From contig JAFARM010000355.1 in NCBI GenBank assembly GCA_019245455.1, positions 1 to 6,827 of the forward strand: a DNA stretch of 6,827 bases, written 5' to 3'. Shown here one piece after another: positions 1-6,827 of the stretch. The translations under genes and the position numbers were made by a program. This DNA is from Sphingomonadaceae bacterium. GTDB lineage: Bacteria > Pseudomonadota > Alphaproteobacteria > Sphingomonadales > Sphingomonadaceae. The stretch's first letter is position 1. Each line of letters starts with the position of its first letter. A model generated the notes under the pieces. It saw only the letters and a list, made by a program, of their open reading frames with translations. It was not told the origin of the DNA and made no database searches.

Positions 1-807
1 GCAAGCCGAGCCCGCCGGCGATGACAACGCCGCCGAAGCCGCCCTGGACTAGCGCGATGTCGCCGGCCACGGCACCGAGGCTCAGGCAGAAGCGGTCGAG
101 GGCAGCGGCCGCAAGGCTGTCGTCGCCGGCCATCGCCGCCGCCCACAGCGCCGGGGCGTCGCGCGGCTCGACGGCGCGTCCCTCGATCGCCGCGAGTGCC
201 TCGTACAGGTTGACGAGGCCGGGGCCTGAGACGACGCGCTCGACCGACACCCGGCGGAAGCGGGCGCGAAGGCGGGCGAGGATCGCGTCCTCCAAGCCGT
301 CCAGGGGCGCGAAGTCGAAATGCCCGCCTTCGGTCGCGATGACCCGGTAGCCGATCCGCTCGCGCACCAGCGCAGCGACGCCGAGGCCAGTGCCGGGACC
401 GACGATGCTGATGACGCCGTCACTGGCGATCGGCCGTTCGGGCCCGCACAGGTGCGTCAGCACCGCGCCGTCGCCCGCGGCGACCGCATGGGCCACGGCG
501 GCGAAGTCGTTGACCAGCGTATAGCGGTCGACGCCAAGCTTCTCGTTGATCAGTGCCGGGCGGATGATCCAGGGGTTGTTGGTCAGCTTGATGACCTCGC
601 CGCCGACCGGCGAGGCGACCGAAATCGACGCCGCGCGCGGCAGCGGGCCGGCGACGTTGGCGAACGCCTCCCACGCCGTCTGCAGGCTGGCGTGCTCGGC
701 CGCCTTCATGACGGTCTCCTGGCCGAGCCGCACGACCTGCCCGTCGTCGACCTCCGCGAGCGCGAAGCGGGCGTGCGTGCCGCCGATGTCGGCGACGACG
801 ACCGCCG

Positions 808-811
<4 letters not shown>
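1..811 (-). CDS. glk: Glucokinase, 3' end cut by the window edge
   Basis: Cytosolic ATP-dependent glucokinase (glucose to glucose-6-phosphate), feeding Zwf encoded in the same operon. The 270 visible residues read without a stop. They show the N-terminal phosphate-binding motif [10 protein letters not shown] (residues 8-17), [13 protein letters not shown] (76-88), the NDF segment with the expected catalytic Asp at 102, GPGTGLGVA (138-146), EGGH (161-164), ERVVSGPGL (191-199) and a glycine-rich IAGGLG (264-269). This is the bacterial Glk (non-ROK) pattern. The family is about 320 residues, so roughly 50 C-terminal residues lie outside. The start is GTG at 811-809, overlapping the edd stop as GTGA. 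No strong ribosome-binding site precedes it, so translational coupling to edd is likely. I see no in-frame ATG that would serve better. Identity is confident; the missing end is inferred. Confidence 0.95.
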
Positions 812-2619
<1,808 letters not shown>

Positions 2620-2620
2620 T

Positions 2621-2630
2621 TGCTCCCTCC
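2621..2630 (-). promoter_or_regulatory. Shine-Dalgarno of edd, inside a repeat terminus
   Basis: On the minus strand GGAGGGAGCA is followed by one A and then the GTG start of edd. GGAGG lies 6 nt from the start codon, which is good spacing and makes GTG 2619 the preferred start. The same ten bases are the terminal inverted repeat of the 2621-2750 palindrome; the exact complement is at 2741-2750. In the transcript this site could therefore be paired and occluded, which is inference. Confidence 0.75.
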
Positions 2631-2750
2631 CCCCCCGCGAAGCGGAGAGCGGGGAGGGTTGGGGTGGGGGAGCTTGGCACGGGCGGGAAGAACTCCCACC
2701 CTGACCCTCCCCACTCTCCGTTTGCTGCGCTCACGGGCAGGGAGGGAGCA
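2621..2750. repeat. Imperfect palindromic intergenic element between pgl and edd
   Basis: The outer arms are exact: TGCTCCCTCC at 2621-2630 and GGAGGGAGCA at 2741-2750. The inner arms, 2643-2668 and 2695-2720, are 26 bases each and pair as reverse complements with only three mismatches. Both carry a CGGAGAG core, GGGGAGGG and GGGTGGG. The G-rich left arm and C-rich right arm are separated by about 26 bases. The element fills nearly all of the 142-bp gap: it begins 11 nt after the pgl stop and ends 1 nt before the edd start. It encodes nothing recognisable. The structure resembles REP- or MITE-like palindromes scattered between genes in GC-rich proteobacteria, but membership of a dispersed family cannot be shown from one copy. 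It could also be a transcript-stabilising or attenuating hairpin. Confidence 0.85.
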
Positions 2751-2761
2751 GAAAGCAATCA

Positions 2762-3370
2762 TCATTCCGCACTCCAGAAGGCGGTGACCGGCGCGAGGCG
2801 CAGCAGGCGCGCGACGGGCAGGTCGTTCTCACCGCGGGCAGCGGCGGCGAGCAGGTCGCGCTTCCCCGCGCCGCGGACGACGAGGATGATGTCGTCACTC
2901 GCCGCCAGCGCCGCAAGGGTCAGCGTCAGCCGTGGGAAGGGGGCTTCGGGCGGCAGCGGGTCGGGTGTGACCGCGATCACACCCGGCAGAGCGGCGGGGT
3001 TGGGATCGGTGTTCGGGAACAGCGAGGCGACGTGCCCGTCGGCACCCATGCCGAGCCAGGTGAGGGCGAAGCGCGGCGGGGGCGGGGCGGTGGACAGCGG
3101 CTCGATCGTCGCGCCGGTCGCGCCGAACGCGGCGCGCAGCGCGCCGACGTTGCTTGCCGGGTGGTCGTGCGGCACCTGCCGCTCGTCGCCGGGCAGAATC
3201 GTCACCTTGTCCCACGGCAGGCGCATCGCGGCGAGATGAGCGAAGATCGGCCGCGGTGTCGCGCCGCCCGGCAGGCACAGCGCGACCGGCCCTGGGCGCG
3301 ACACGGCGGCGGCGACCCGGGCGGCGACGGCGGCGTCGCTGCCGTCCGCGGCCCAGGCGAGCTCAGTCAT
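2762..3370 (-). CDS. pgl: 6-phosphogluconolactonase
   Basis: Hydrolyses 6-phosphogluconolactone, the Zwf product, to 6-phosphogluconate in the cytosol. The 202 residues belong to the glucosamine-6-phosphate isomerase/6-phosphogluconolactonase fold. Motifs in order are the phosphate loop LPGGATPRPIF (33-43), GDERQVPHDHPASNVG (61-76) and LGMGADGHVASLFP (106-119), with the conserved DGH (His113 is the expected catalytic base) and GAGKRDLL (167-174). It is short against the roughly 230-250 of many family members. The segment between the DER motif and LGMG is reduced to a proline run (PPPP, 96-99), where other members have an extra helix. All recognisable motifs remain, so I judge it functional. 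The start ATG (3370-3368) overlaps the zwf stop by 8 bases with no clear ribosome-binding site, suggesting coupling to zwf. Downstream lies the 2621-2750 palindrome. Confidence 0.93.
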   Translation of the reverse strand: MTELAWAADGSDAAVAARVAAAVSRPGPVALCLPGGATPRPIFAHLAAMRLPWDKVTILPGDERQVPHDHPASNVGALRAAFGATGATIEPLSTAPPPPRFALTWLGMGADGHVASLFPNTDPNPAALPGVIAVTPDPLPPEAPFPRLTLTLAALAASDDIILVVRGAGKRDLLAAAARGENDLPVARLLRLAPVTAFWSAE

Positions 3371-4805
3371 ACCAGCTGACGCCGTCGCGCTCGGTCAGCG
3401 CGATGGCCGCGCTCGGGCCCCAGGTGCCGGCGCCGTAGGGCTTGGGCGTCATGCCGGCGGTCTTCCACCCGGCACGGATGCCGTCGATCCACGTCCACTG
3501 CGCCTCGACCTCGTCGCGGCGGACGAACAGCGTCGGGTCGCCGGCGAGCAGGTCGAGCAGCAGCCGCTCATAGGCGATCCGGCGGCGCACGTCGGCGAAA
3601 GCGTTGGCCAGCCCGATGTCGAGCGGGACTTCGCGCAGGCGAACGCCGTCGCGGTCGAGCCCCGGCTCCTTGGCCATGATCGACAGGCGGATGTTCTCGT
3701 GCGGCTGCAGGCGGATGACGAGCCGGTTCGGGCGCAGCGGCCCGCTCCGCGTGGCGAAGATCGAATGCGGCACGGTCTTGAACTGGATCGTGATCTCGGA
3801 ATGCCGCTCCGGCAGGCGCTTGCCGGTGCGCAGGTAGAAGGGGACATTCTTCCACCGCCAGTTGTCGACGTGGAGCTTGAGCGCGACGAAGGTCTCGGTC
3901 GTCGACGGCTTGCCAAGCTCGCTCGTATAGCCGGGCACCGGCTGCCCGGCGCTCGCGCCCTCGGTATACTGGCCGATGACGCTGCAGCTCTCGACCGAGG
4001 CGGCGTCGATCGGGCGAAGCGAGCGCAGCACCTTGACCTTCTCGTCGCGCACCGCGGTGGCGTCGAAGCGCGCCGGCGGCTCCATCGCCACCAGCGCGAC
4101 GAGCTGCAGCATATGGTTCTGCACCATGTCGCGCAGCGCGCCCATGCCGTCGTAATAGTCGCCGCGACCCTCCAGCCCGACCGTCTCCGACACGGTGATC
4201 TGGACATGGTCGATGCCGGCGGTATTCCACAGGGGCTCGAACAGGACGTTGCCGAAGCGGAGCGCGATCAGGTTCTGGACCGTTTCCTTGCCGAGATAAT
4301 GGTCGATGCGGAACGTCTGCGCCTCGCTGAAGGCGGTCGCCACCTGGTCGTTGATCGCACGGGACGAGGCGAGGTCGGCACCGAGCGGCTTCTCCAGCGC
4401 CAGCCGCACGCCGGGCCGCGCCAGCCCCGCCGCCTGCAGCCCGGCGATGGTCGCGCCGAACAGGGAGGGGGCGGTCGACAGGAAGATCGACAGGTCGGCG
4501 TCGCCGATCGCCTCGGCGAGCGGCGCGAAGGCGGCCGGGTCGGTGGCGTCGAGCGGGACATAGTCGAGGCGGGCGAGGAAGGCGTCGACTGTCGCCGCGA
4601 CCAGCCGCTCGGCGTCGATGTGCTCGGCGAGCGCCTTGCGCGCGACGTCGCGGTAAGCCTCGCCGTCGAGCCGGCTGCGTGCCGTGCCGATGATCCGCAT
4701 CCCGGCCGGCAGGAGGCCGTCGGCGTCGAGCCCGAACAGCGAGGGGAGCAGCATCCGCCGGGCGAGATCGCCGGTCGCTCCGAACAGGAGGAGTGCGCTG
4801 CCCAT
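3363..4805 (-). CDS. zwf: Glucose-6-phosphate 1-dehydrogenase
   Basis: Oxidises glucose-6-phosphate to 6-phosphoglucono-lactone with NAD(P)+, the entry step of the Entner-Doudoroff and oxidative pentose phosphate routes. The 480 residues are a normal full length. The Rossmann motif GATGDLA is at 9-15, EKPLG at 138-142, the signature RIDHYLGKE at 166-174 and MVQNHMLQ at 227-234. By alignment with the well-studied Leuconostoc enzyme, Asp168 and His231 form the catalytic dyad and His169 binds substrate phosphate. Thr11 and Arg43 (in GTARSRL) match residues that let that enzyme use both NADP+ and NAD+, so cofactor preference is open. The start is ATG 4805-4803, just before the GATGDLA strand as the family requires. 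The preceding GAGAGACGG is only a weak ribosome-binding site. First gene of the operon; its promoter should lie in 4806-4944. Confidence 0.97.
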   Translation of the reverse strand: MGSALLLFGATGDLARRMLLPSLFGLDADGLLPAGMRIIGTARSRLDGEAYRDVARKALAEHIDAERLVAATVDAFLARLDYVPLDATDPAAFAPLAEAIGDADLSIFLSTAPSLFGATIAGLQAAGLARPGVRLALEKPLGADLASSRAINDQVATAFSEAQTFRIDHYLGKETVQNLIALRFGNVLFEPLWNTAGIDHVQITVSETVGLEGRGDYYDGMGALRDMVQNHMLQLVALVAMEPPARFDATAVRDEKVKVLRSLRPIDAASVESCSVIGQYTEGASAGQPVPGYTSELGKPSTTETFVALKLHVDNWRWKNVPFYLRTGKRLPERHSEITIQFKTVPHSIFATRSGPLRPNRLVIRLQPHENIRLSIMAKEPGLDRDGVRLREVPLDIGLANAFADVRRRIAYERLLLDLLAGDPTLFVRRDEVEAQWTWIDGIRAGWKTAGMTPKPYGAGTWGPSAAIALTERDGVSWYD

Positions 4806-4944
4806 CGTCCGTCTCTCGCCCCTATCGTCCGACCCGCTGCCAACGATGCCGGTGGGCTAGCGTCCAGCGCCGCCGATGTCGAGCGCAAAGCCCTGACCGG
4901 CCGCCGCCGCGGTCCCGCCGCGGCAATGGCCATGCCCGGTAGGC
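4806..4944. other. Intergenic region between dps end and zwf start
   Basis: These 139 bases separate two minus-strand genes, so they should contain the end of the dps transcript and the promoter of the zwf-pgl-edd-glk operon. I found no convincing -35/-10 pair. A TTGGCA about 35 bases before the zwf ATG has no partner at proper spacing. The one clear structure is the hairpin at 4906-4924, listed separately. No gene is supported here. Confidence 0.5.
4906..4924 (-). terminator. GC-only hairpin downstream of dps, possible terminator
   Basis: GCCGCGG and CCGCGGC form a perfect 7-bp stem around a 5-base loop, 20 bases past the dps stop on the minus strand. It lacks the run of T expected of an intrinsic terminator, so the call rests on position and stem strength only. 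In sequence this GC-rich, such a stem can occur by chance. Confidence 0.3.
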
Positions 4945-5523
4945 CTATTTGTCGTCGGGACGCACGAGCGCCGTCTCGGCGAGGTGCTCGGCGAGGAACC
5001 AGACCTGCGGCTCGTTGGTGCGGATGACCTCGCTGACCAGCAGGTCGTTGGTGCCGTCGTCGCCGCTGTCGTCGGCCTGCTCGGCTCCCTCGTGTGCCTG
5101 GCGCAGGATGATCTCGTGCGCCTCGAGCAGCCGCGACAGCTGCGTCGGCACGTCCTCGCGGCCCTTGGGCGGGCGCGGGATGCGCGTCATCTCGGCGACG
5201 TCGGGGGCCATGGCGATGCTGATCCCGCCCAGCGCCATGATCCGTTCGGCGATGGTGTCGACGAGTTCCGCCTGTTCCTCATAGTGCTTATCGAGCAGCA
5301 GGTGAAGCTGGTAGAACGTCGCCCCCGACATCTGCCAGTGGTGCTTCTTGTACATATCGCGCAGCGTCATCGTGTCGGCGAGGAGCTGGTTGAGGATCGC
5401 GACCGATTGCAGCCTCGCGTTGTCCTTGAGCGCGATCGGCAGCTGCTTGAGCGTTCCGAACGGCTGGATCTCGCGGTAGTCGACCTTGTAGCGCGGCTGC
5501 GCGGTATCGCTCTGGCTGGCCAT
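4945..5523 (-). CDS. dps: Dps-family ferritin-like DNA-protection protein
   Basis: Dps proteins form cytosolic dodecamers that oxidise Fe2+ with peroxide and store it, protecting DNA under starvation and oxidative stress. The 192 residues carry the whole ferroxidase site: His62, His74, Asp78, Asp89 and Glu93. The spacing equals E. coli Dps His51, His63, Asp67, Asp78 and Glu82, each shifted by 11. HHW at 61-63 and LLDKHYEEQAELVDTIAERI (76-95) are typical. The N-terminus (MASQSDTAQPRYKVDYREI) is not Lys-rich and the tail is acidic, so DNA binding in the E. coli manner is uncertain. ATG 5523-5521 is chosen because AAGGA (5534-5530) lies 6 nt upstream. An open frame reaches 5724 but would run antisense through the neighbouring gene and lacks family similarity. 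A stress-type promoter lies upstream (5564-5588). Divergent from the 2H-phosphoesterase gene. Confidence 0.92.
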   Translation of the reverse strand: MASQSDTAQPRYKVDYREIQPFGTLKQLPIALKDNARLQSVAILNQLLADTMTLRDMYKKHHWQMSGATFYQLHLLLDKHYEEQAELVDTIAERIMALGGISIAMAPDVAEMTRIPRPPKGREDVPTQLSRLLEAHEIILRQAHEGAEQADDSGDDGTNDLLVSEVIRTNEPQVWFLAEHLAETALVRPDDK

Positions 5524-5550
5524 GTCAGATCCTTCGTGATTGAGGGTGGC

Positions 5551-5574
5551 GGCGTGACCGGCGAACGTCACGCC
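5551..5574. promoter_or_regulatory. Perfect 8-bp inverted repeat overlapping the dps promoter
   Basis: GGCGTGAC (5551-5558) and GTCACGCC (5567-5574) are exact reverse complements separated by 8 bases, in the 82-bp gap between two divergent genes. The dyad covers the proposed -10 CGTT (5567-5564) of dps and the likely transcription start. It could be an operator for a dimeric regulator serving one or both genes. It could instead be a hairpin at the start of the dps leader. The regulator is unknown. Confidence 0.55.
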
Positions 5575-5588
5575 TTCGCCGTGGTTCC
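5564..5588 (-). promoter_or_regulatory. Candidate EcfG (general stress sigma) promoter of dps
   Basis: On the minus strand GGAAC (5588-5584) and CGTT (5567-5564) are separated by exactly 16 bases. This matches the GGAAC-N16/17-CGTT pattern of EcfG-type sigma factors, which run the alphaproteobacterial general stress response and are known to drive dps-like genes. The transcription start would fall near 5556, giving a leader of about 33 bases before the ATG. The same pairing was not found upstream of the other genes in the window. Confidence 0.7.
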
Positions 5589-5605
5589 CCCGTGACGGAT
5601 GCGCA

Positions 5606-6121
5606 ATGACCGATTTCCGCCCCCTGATCCTGACCGCCCGGCCCGATGCGGCGACATTGGCGCGCTTCGAGACGCTGCGACGCCAACACTTCCCGCCGGC
5701 GCTCAACCGCGTGCCGGCGCACATCTCGCTTTTCCACCACCTCCCGGGCAGCGAGCTCGACGCCGTCGTCGCGCGGCTGAAGCTCGCCGCGCGCGAGCAT
5801 CCGCGGCCGGGGGTCGAGGCGACGGGGTATCGCTCGCTCGGCCGCGGCGTGGCGCTGACCCTTCGCTCGCCCGGCCTCGCCGCGCTCCACGCCGACCTTG
5901 CCGCCGCGTGGGAGCCGCTGCTGATCCCGCAGGACCGCGCCCGCTATGCCGCGCACGTCACGGTGCAGAACAAGGTCACGCCGGCCGAAGCGCGGACGAC
6001 GCTGGTGTTGCTCCAGGCCGGCTTCGCCCCCTTCGCCTTTCCGATCGTCGCGGTCGACGTCTGGCGCTACCTCGACGGGCCGTGGGCGGCGGTCGGCAGC
6101 GTCGCGCTGCGCCCGGCGTAA
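5606..6121 (+). CDS. 2H-phosphoesterase, 2'-5' RNA ligase family protein
   Basis: The 171 residues carry the two H-x-S/T motifs of the 2H phosphoesterase superfamily: HIS at 39-41 (in AHISLFHHL) and HVT at 117-119 (in AAHVTVQNKV). They are about 78 residues apart, each on a predicted strand. Length and layout fit the LigT/ThpR-like group, annotated as 2'-5' RNA ligase or as RNA 2',3'-cyclic phosphodiesterase. These enzymes act on 2',5' bonds or cyclic phosphates in RNA or nucleotides; the physiological substrate here is unknown. The protein looks cytosolic, with no signal peptide or membrane segment. ATG 5606 is the only good start: an in-frame stop lies at 5555-5557 with no ATG between. The ribosome-binding site is weak. 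A different frame from 5599 also stays open across the region but gives an Arg/Pro-rich shadow. Divergent from dps. Confidence 0.85.
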   Translation: MTDFRPLILTARPDAATLARFETLRRQHFPPALNRVPAHISLFHHLPGSELDAVVARLKLAAREHPRPGVEATGYRSLGRGVALTLRSPGLAALHADLAAAWEPLLIPQDRARYAAHVTVQNKVTPAEARTTLVLLQAGFAPFAFPIVAVDVWRYLDGPWAAVGSVALRPA

Positions 6122-6136
6122 GTTCACGAAGTTCAC
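6120..6136 (+). repeat. 9-bp-period direct repeat AAGTTCAC
   Basis: AAGTTCAC occurs at 6120-6127 and again at 6129-6136, overlapping the stop codon of the 2H-phosphoesterase gene and entering the intergenic region. It may be chance or a tandem protein-binding site. No regulator can be named. Confidence 0.4.
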
Positions 6137-6376
6137 ACACGAACGCTGGAGAGGAGATACCGTAGAGCGACTCGCTGCCCCCGCCGGGGTCCGTTCCGTG
6201 CGCTGGCGTTCGCGCGTCACCCCGGCCATCGACCACCTCCCGTCGCCACCACGACGACTCAGGGTTTCAGCCTAACCCATTGTCCTGCCTGTAGGACAGC
6301 GCGATTGCACTGGCGGATGGCGCGGCGCGGCGCGAGCGGCTATTGGACGGCGACCAACCCAGTCGAGACCCTGTGC
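6122..6376. other. Intergenic region before the DUF3297 gene
   Basis: These 255 bases contain no supportable gene on either strand. Contents are the second copy of the AAGTTCAC repeat, an SD-like GGAGAGGAG (about 6148-6156) not followed by a start codon, and the dyad at 6281-6298. A promoter for the DUF3297 gene is expected here. TTGTCC at 6280-6285 could be a -35, but I see no good -10 at proper spacing. Confidence 0.5.
6281..6298. promoter_or_regulatory. Dyad TGTCCT-N6-AGGACA upstream of the DUF3297 gene
   Basis: TGTCCT (6281-6286) and AGGACA (6293-6298) are exact reverse complements around six bases. The inner bases extend the dyad with a G-T and a C-G pair. It lies 78 bases before the DUF3297 start, where an operator would be plausible. 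No T-tract follows, so it is not an obvious terminator for the upstream gene. The cognate regulator is unknown. Confidence 0.45.
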
Positions 6377-6643
6377 ATGACCGACGCCGCCGACCCCGTG
6401 ACCCCTGCCGCCGACACCCCGCCCGACCGCCTGTCGAACAATCCGGCGAGCCCCTATTATGACGAGGCGCTGCTGGCGCGCGGCGTCGGCATCCGCTTCA
6501 AGGGGGTCGAGCGCAACAACGTCGACGAATATTGCATCAGCGAAGGCTGGGTTCGCCTCAGCGTCGCCGGCTCGCGCGACCGCTTCGGCAACCCGATCAC
6601 GATCAAGCAGCAGGGCGCGGTCGAAGCCTACTTCCGCTCCTGA
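6377..6643 (+). CDS. DUF3297 family small protein
   Basis: An 88-residue protein recognised as DUF3297 by its conserved run: PDRLSNNPASPYYDE (16-30), RGVGIRFKGVERNNVDEY (35-52), CISEGWVR (53-60), GNPITIKQQG (71-80) and a C-terminal VEAYF. The function is not known. It has no signal peptide, membrane segment or catalytic motif that I can identify, and it is small, soluble and probably cytosolic. The family core begins at about residue 14, so ATG 6377 gives a short variable head (MTDAADPVTPAADT). The frame is open back to a TTG at 6305, but that extension (MHWRMARRG...) does not resemble the family. The ribosome-binding site is weak. It lies 44 bases upstream of the bamD start and could be co-transcribed with it. 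Confidence 0.88.
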   Translation: MTDAADPVTPAADTPPDRLSNNPASPYYDEALLARGVGIRFKGVERNNVDEYCISEGWVRLSVAGSRDRFGNPITIKQQGAVEAYFRS

Positions 6644-6675
6644 CCGGGCGCTTGGCACCCTTCCGGCCATCGGCT

Positions 6676-6682
6676 AAGGGAG
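6676..6682 (+). promoter_or_regulatory. Shine-Dalgarno of the bamD-like gene
   Basis: AAGGGAG lies 5 bases before ATG 6688 and supports that start. It falls in the 44-base gap after the DUF3297 stop. Confidence 0.65.
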
Positions 6683-6687
6683 CGGTC

Positions 6688-6827
6688 ATGCTGCGTTCCC
6701 GTCTGTTCCGTGCCCTCGCCCTGCCGCTGCTGGGCGCCTCCCTTGCCCTGTCCGGCTGCGCCTCGACCAAGGCCAAGAAGGACCGGCCCTATGTCGCGCG
6801 CGATGTCGACACGCTCTATACCGCCGC
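6688..6827 (+). CDS. bamD: Outer-membrane assembly lipoprotein BamD, N-terminal part only
   Basis: Only the first 46 codons are present; the gene continues past the right edge. The start encodes a lipoprotein signal peptide: positively charged MLRSRLFR, a hydrophobic stretch to about residue 20, then the lipobox LSGC with the lipidated Cys24. The mature part reads CASTKAKKDRPYVARDVDTLYTAA. The VARDVDTLY segment, at the start of the first TPR-like helix, is typical of alphaproteobacterial BamD (YfiO/ComL). BamD is an outer-membrane-anchored part of the BAM complex that inserts beta-barrel proteins. The TPR repeats that would confirm the call lie outside the window, so another TPR lipoprotein remains possible. 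Confidence 0.82.
   Translation, partial: MLRSRLFRALALPLLGASLALSGCASTKAKKDRPYVARDVDTLYTA

Noticed and set aside
3699..5027. A 442-codon plus-strand open frame antisense to zwf and the dps 3' end
   Set aside because: It covers zwf on the opposite strand, has biased low-complexity composition and no family motifs, whereas zwf is certain.
5554..5571. CRP/FNR-like site from the GTGA...TCAC bases in the dps dyad
   Set aside because: The half-sites are too far apart (ten bases between GTGA and TCAC instead of six), so it does not fit the CRP/FNR pattern.
5524..5724. N-terminal extension of dps by 67 codons
   Set aside because: The extension runs through the promoter, dyad and the divergent gene, and does not resemble Dps. 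The ATG at 5523 has a good ribosome-binding site and is followed directly by family sequence.
6148..6156. SD-like GGAGAGGAG suggesting a small gene
   Set aside because: It is followed by ATACCGTAG, with no start codon at proper spacing, and no conserved peptide frame opens from it.
5525..6229. A 234-codon minus-strand open frame across the 2H-phosphoesterase gene
   Set aside because: It is antisense to a gene with clear HxS/T motifs, and its Arg-rich translation shows no domain.
6305..6376. Earlier TTG start for the DUF3297 gene
   Set aside because: The extra residues do not match the family, whose core begins after the ATG at 6377.

Overview
The window is very GC-rich with G/C-dominated third codon positions. 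It most likely comes from an alphaproteobacterium of the sphingomonad type. The evidence is the co-directional zwf-pgl-edd-glk cluster, related to the Zymomonas zwf-edd-glk order, together with a DUF3297 gene, a BamD start of the alphaproteobacterial kind and an EcfG-type promoter. Genus and species cannot be read from this piece.

Left two thirds (1-4805, minus strand): the upper Entner-Doudoroff pathway as one transcription unit read right to left. Zwf oxidises glucose-6-phosphate, Pgl opens the lactone, Edd dehydrates 6-phosphogluconate to KDPG, and Glk supplies glucose-6-phosphate. The glk gene runs off the left edge with 270 codons visible. zwf/pgl overlap by 8 bases and edd/glk by 4 bases. 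The only gap in the operon (2620-2761, between pgl and edd) is filled almost completely by a ~130-bp imperfect palindrome. Its right-hand terminus, in the direction of transcription, is the Shine-Dalgarno sequence of edd.

Middle (4806-5605): a short intergenic stretch that should hold the zwf promoter, then a minus-strand Dps-family ferritin-like gene with a complete ferroxidase site. Upstream of dps is a GGAAC-N16-CGTT match to the alphaproteobacterial general-stress sigma factor (EcfG) promoter, with a perfect 8-bp inverted repeat covering its -10 element.

Right end (5606-6827, plus strand): a 2H-phosphoesterase ('2'-5' RNA ligase family') protein, a 255-bp intergenic region with a small dyad and a 9-bp direct repeat, a DUF3297 protein, and the first 46 codons of an outer-membrane lipoprotein best read as BamD.

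This is mostly ordinary core-genome territory. I see no transposase, phage gene, CRISPR, tRNA, rRNA or unknown multi-gene system. The points worth a second look are regulatory: the palindrome that carries the edd ribosome-binding site, and the compact stress promoter with overlapping dyad at dps.
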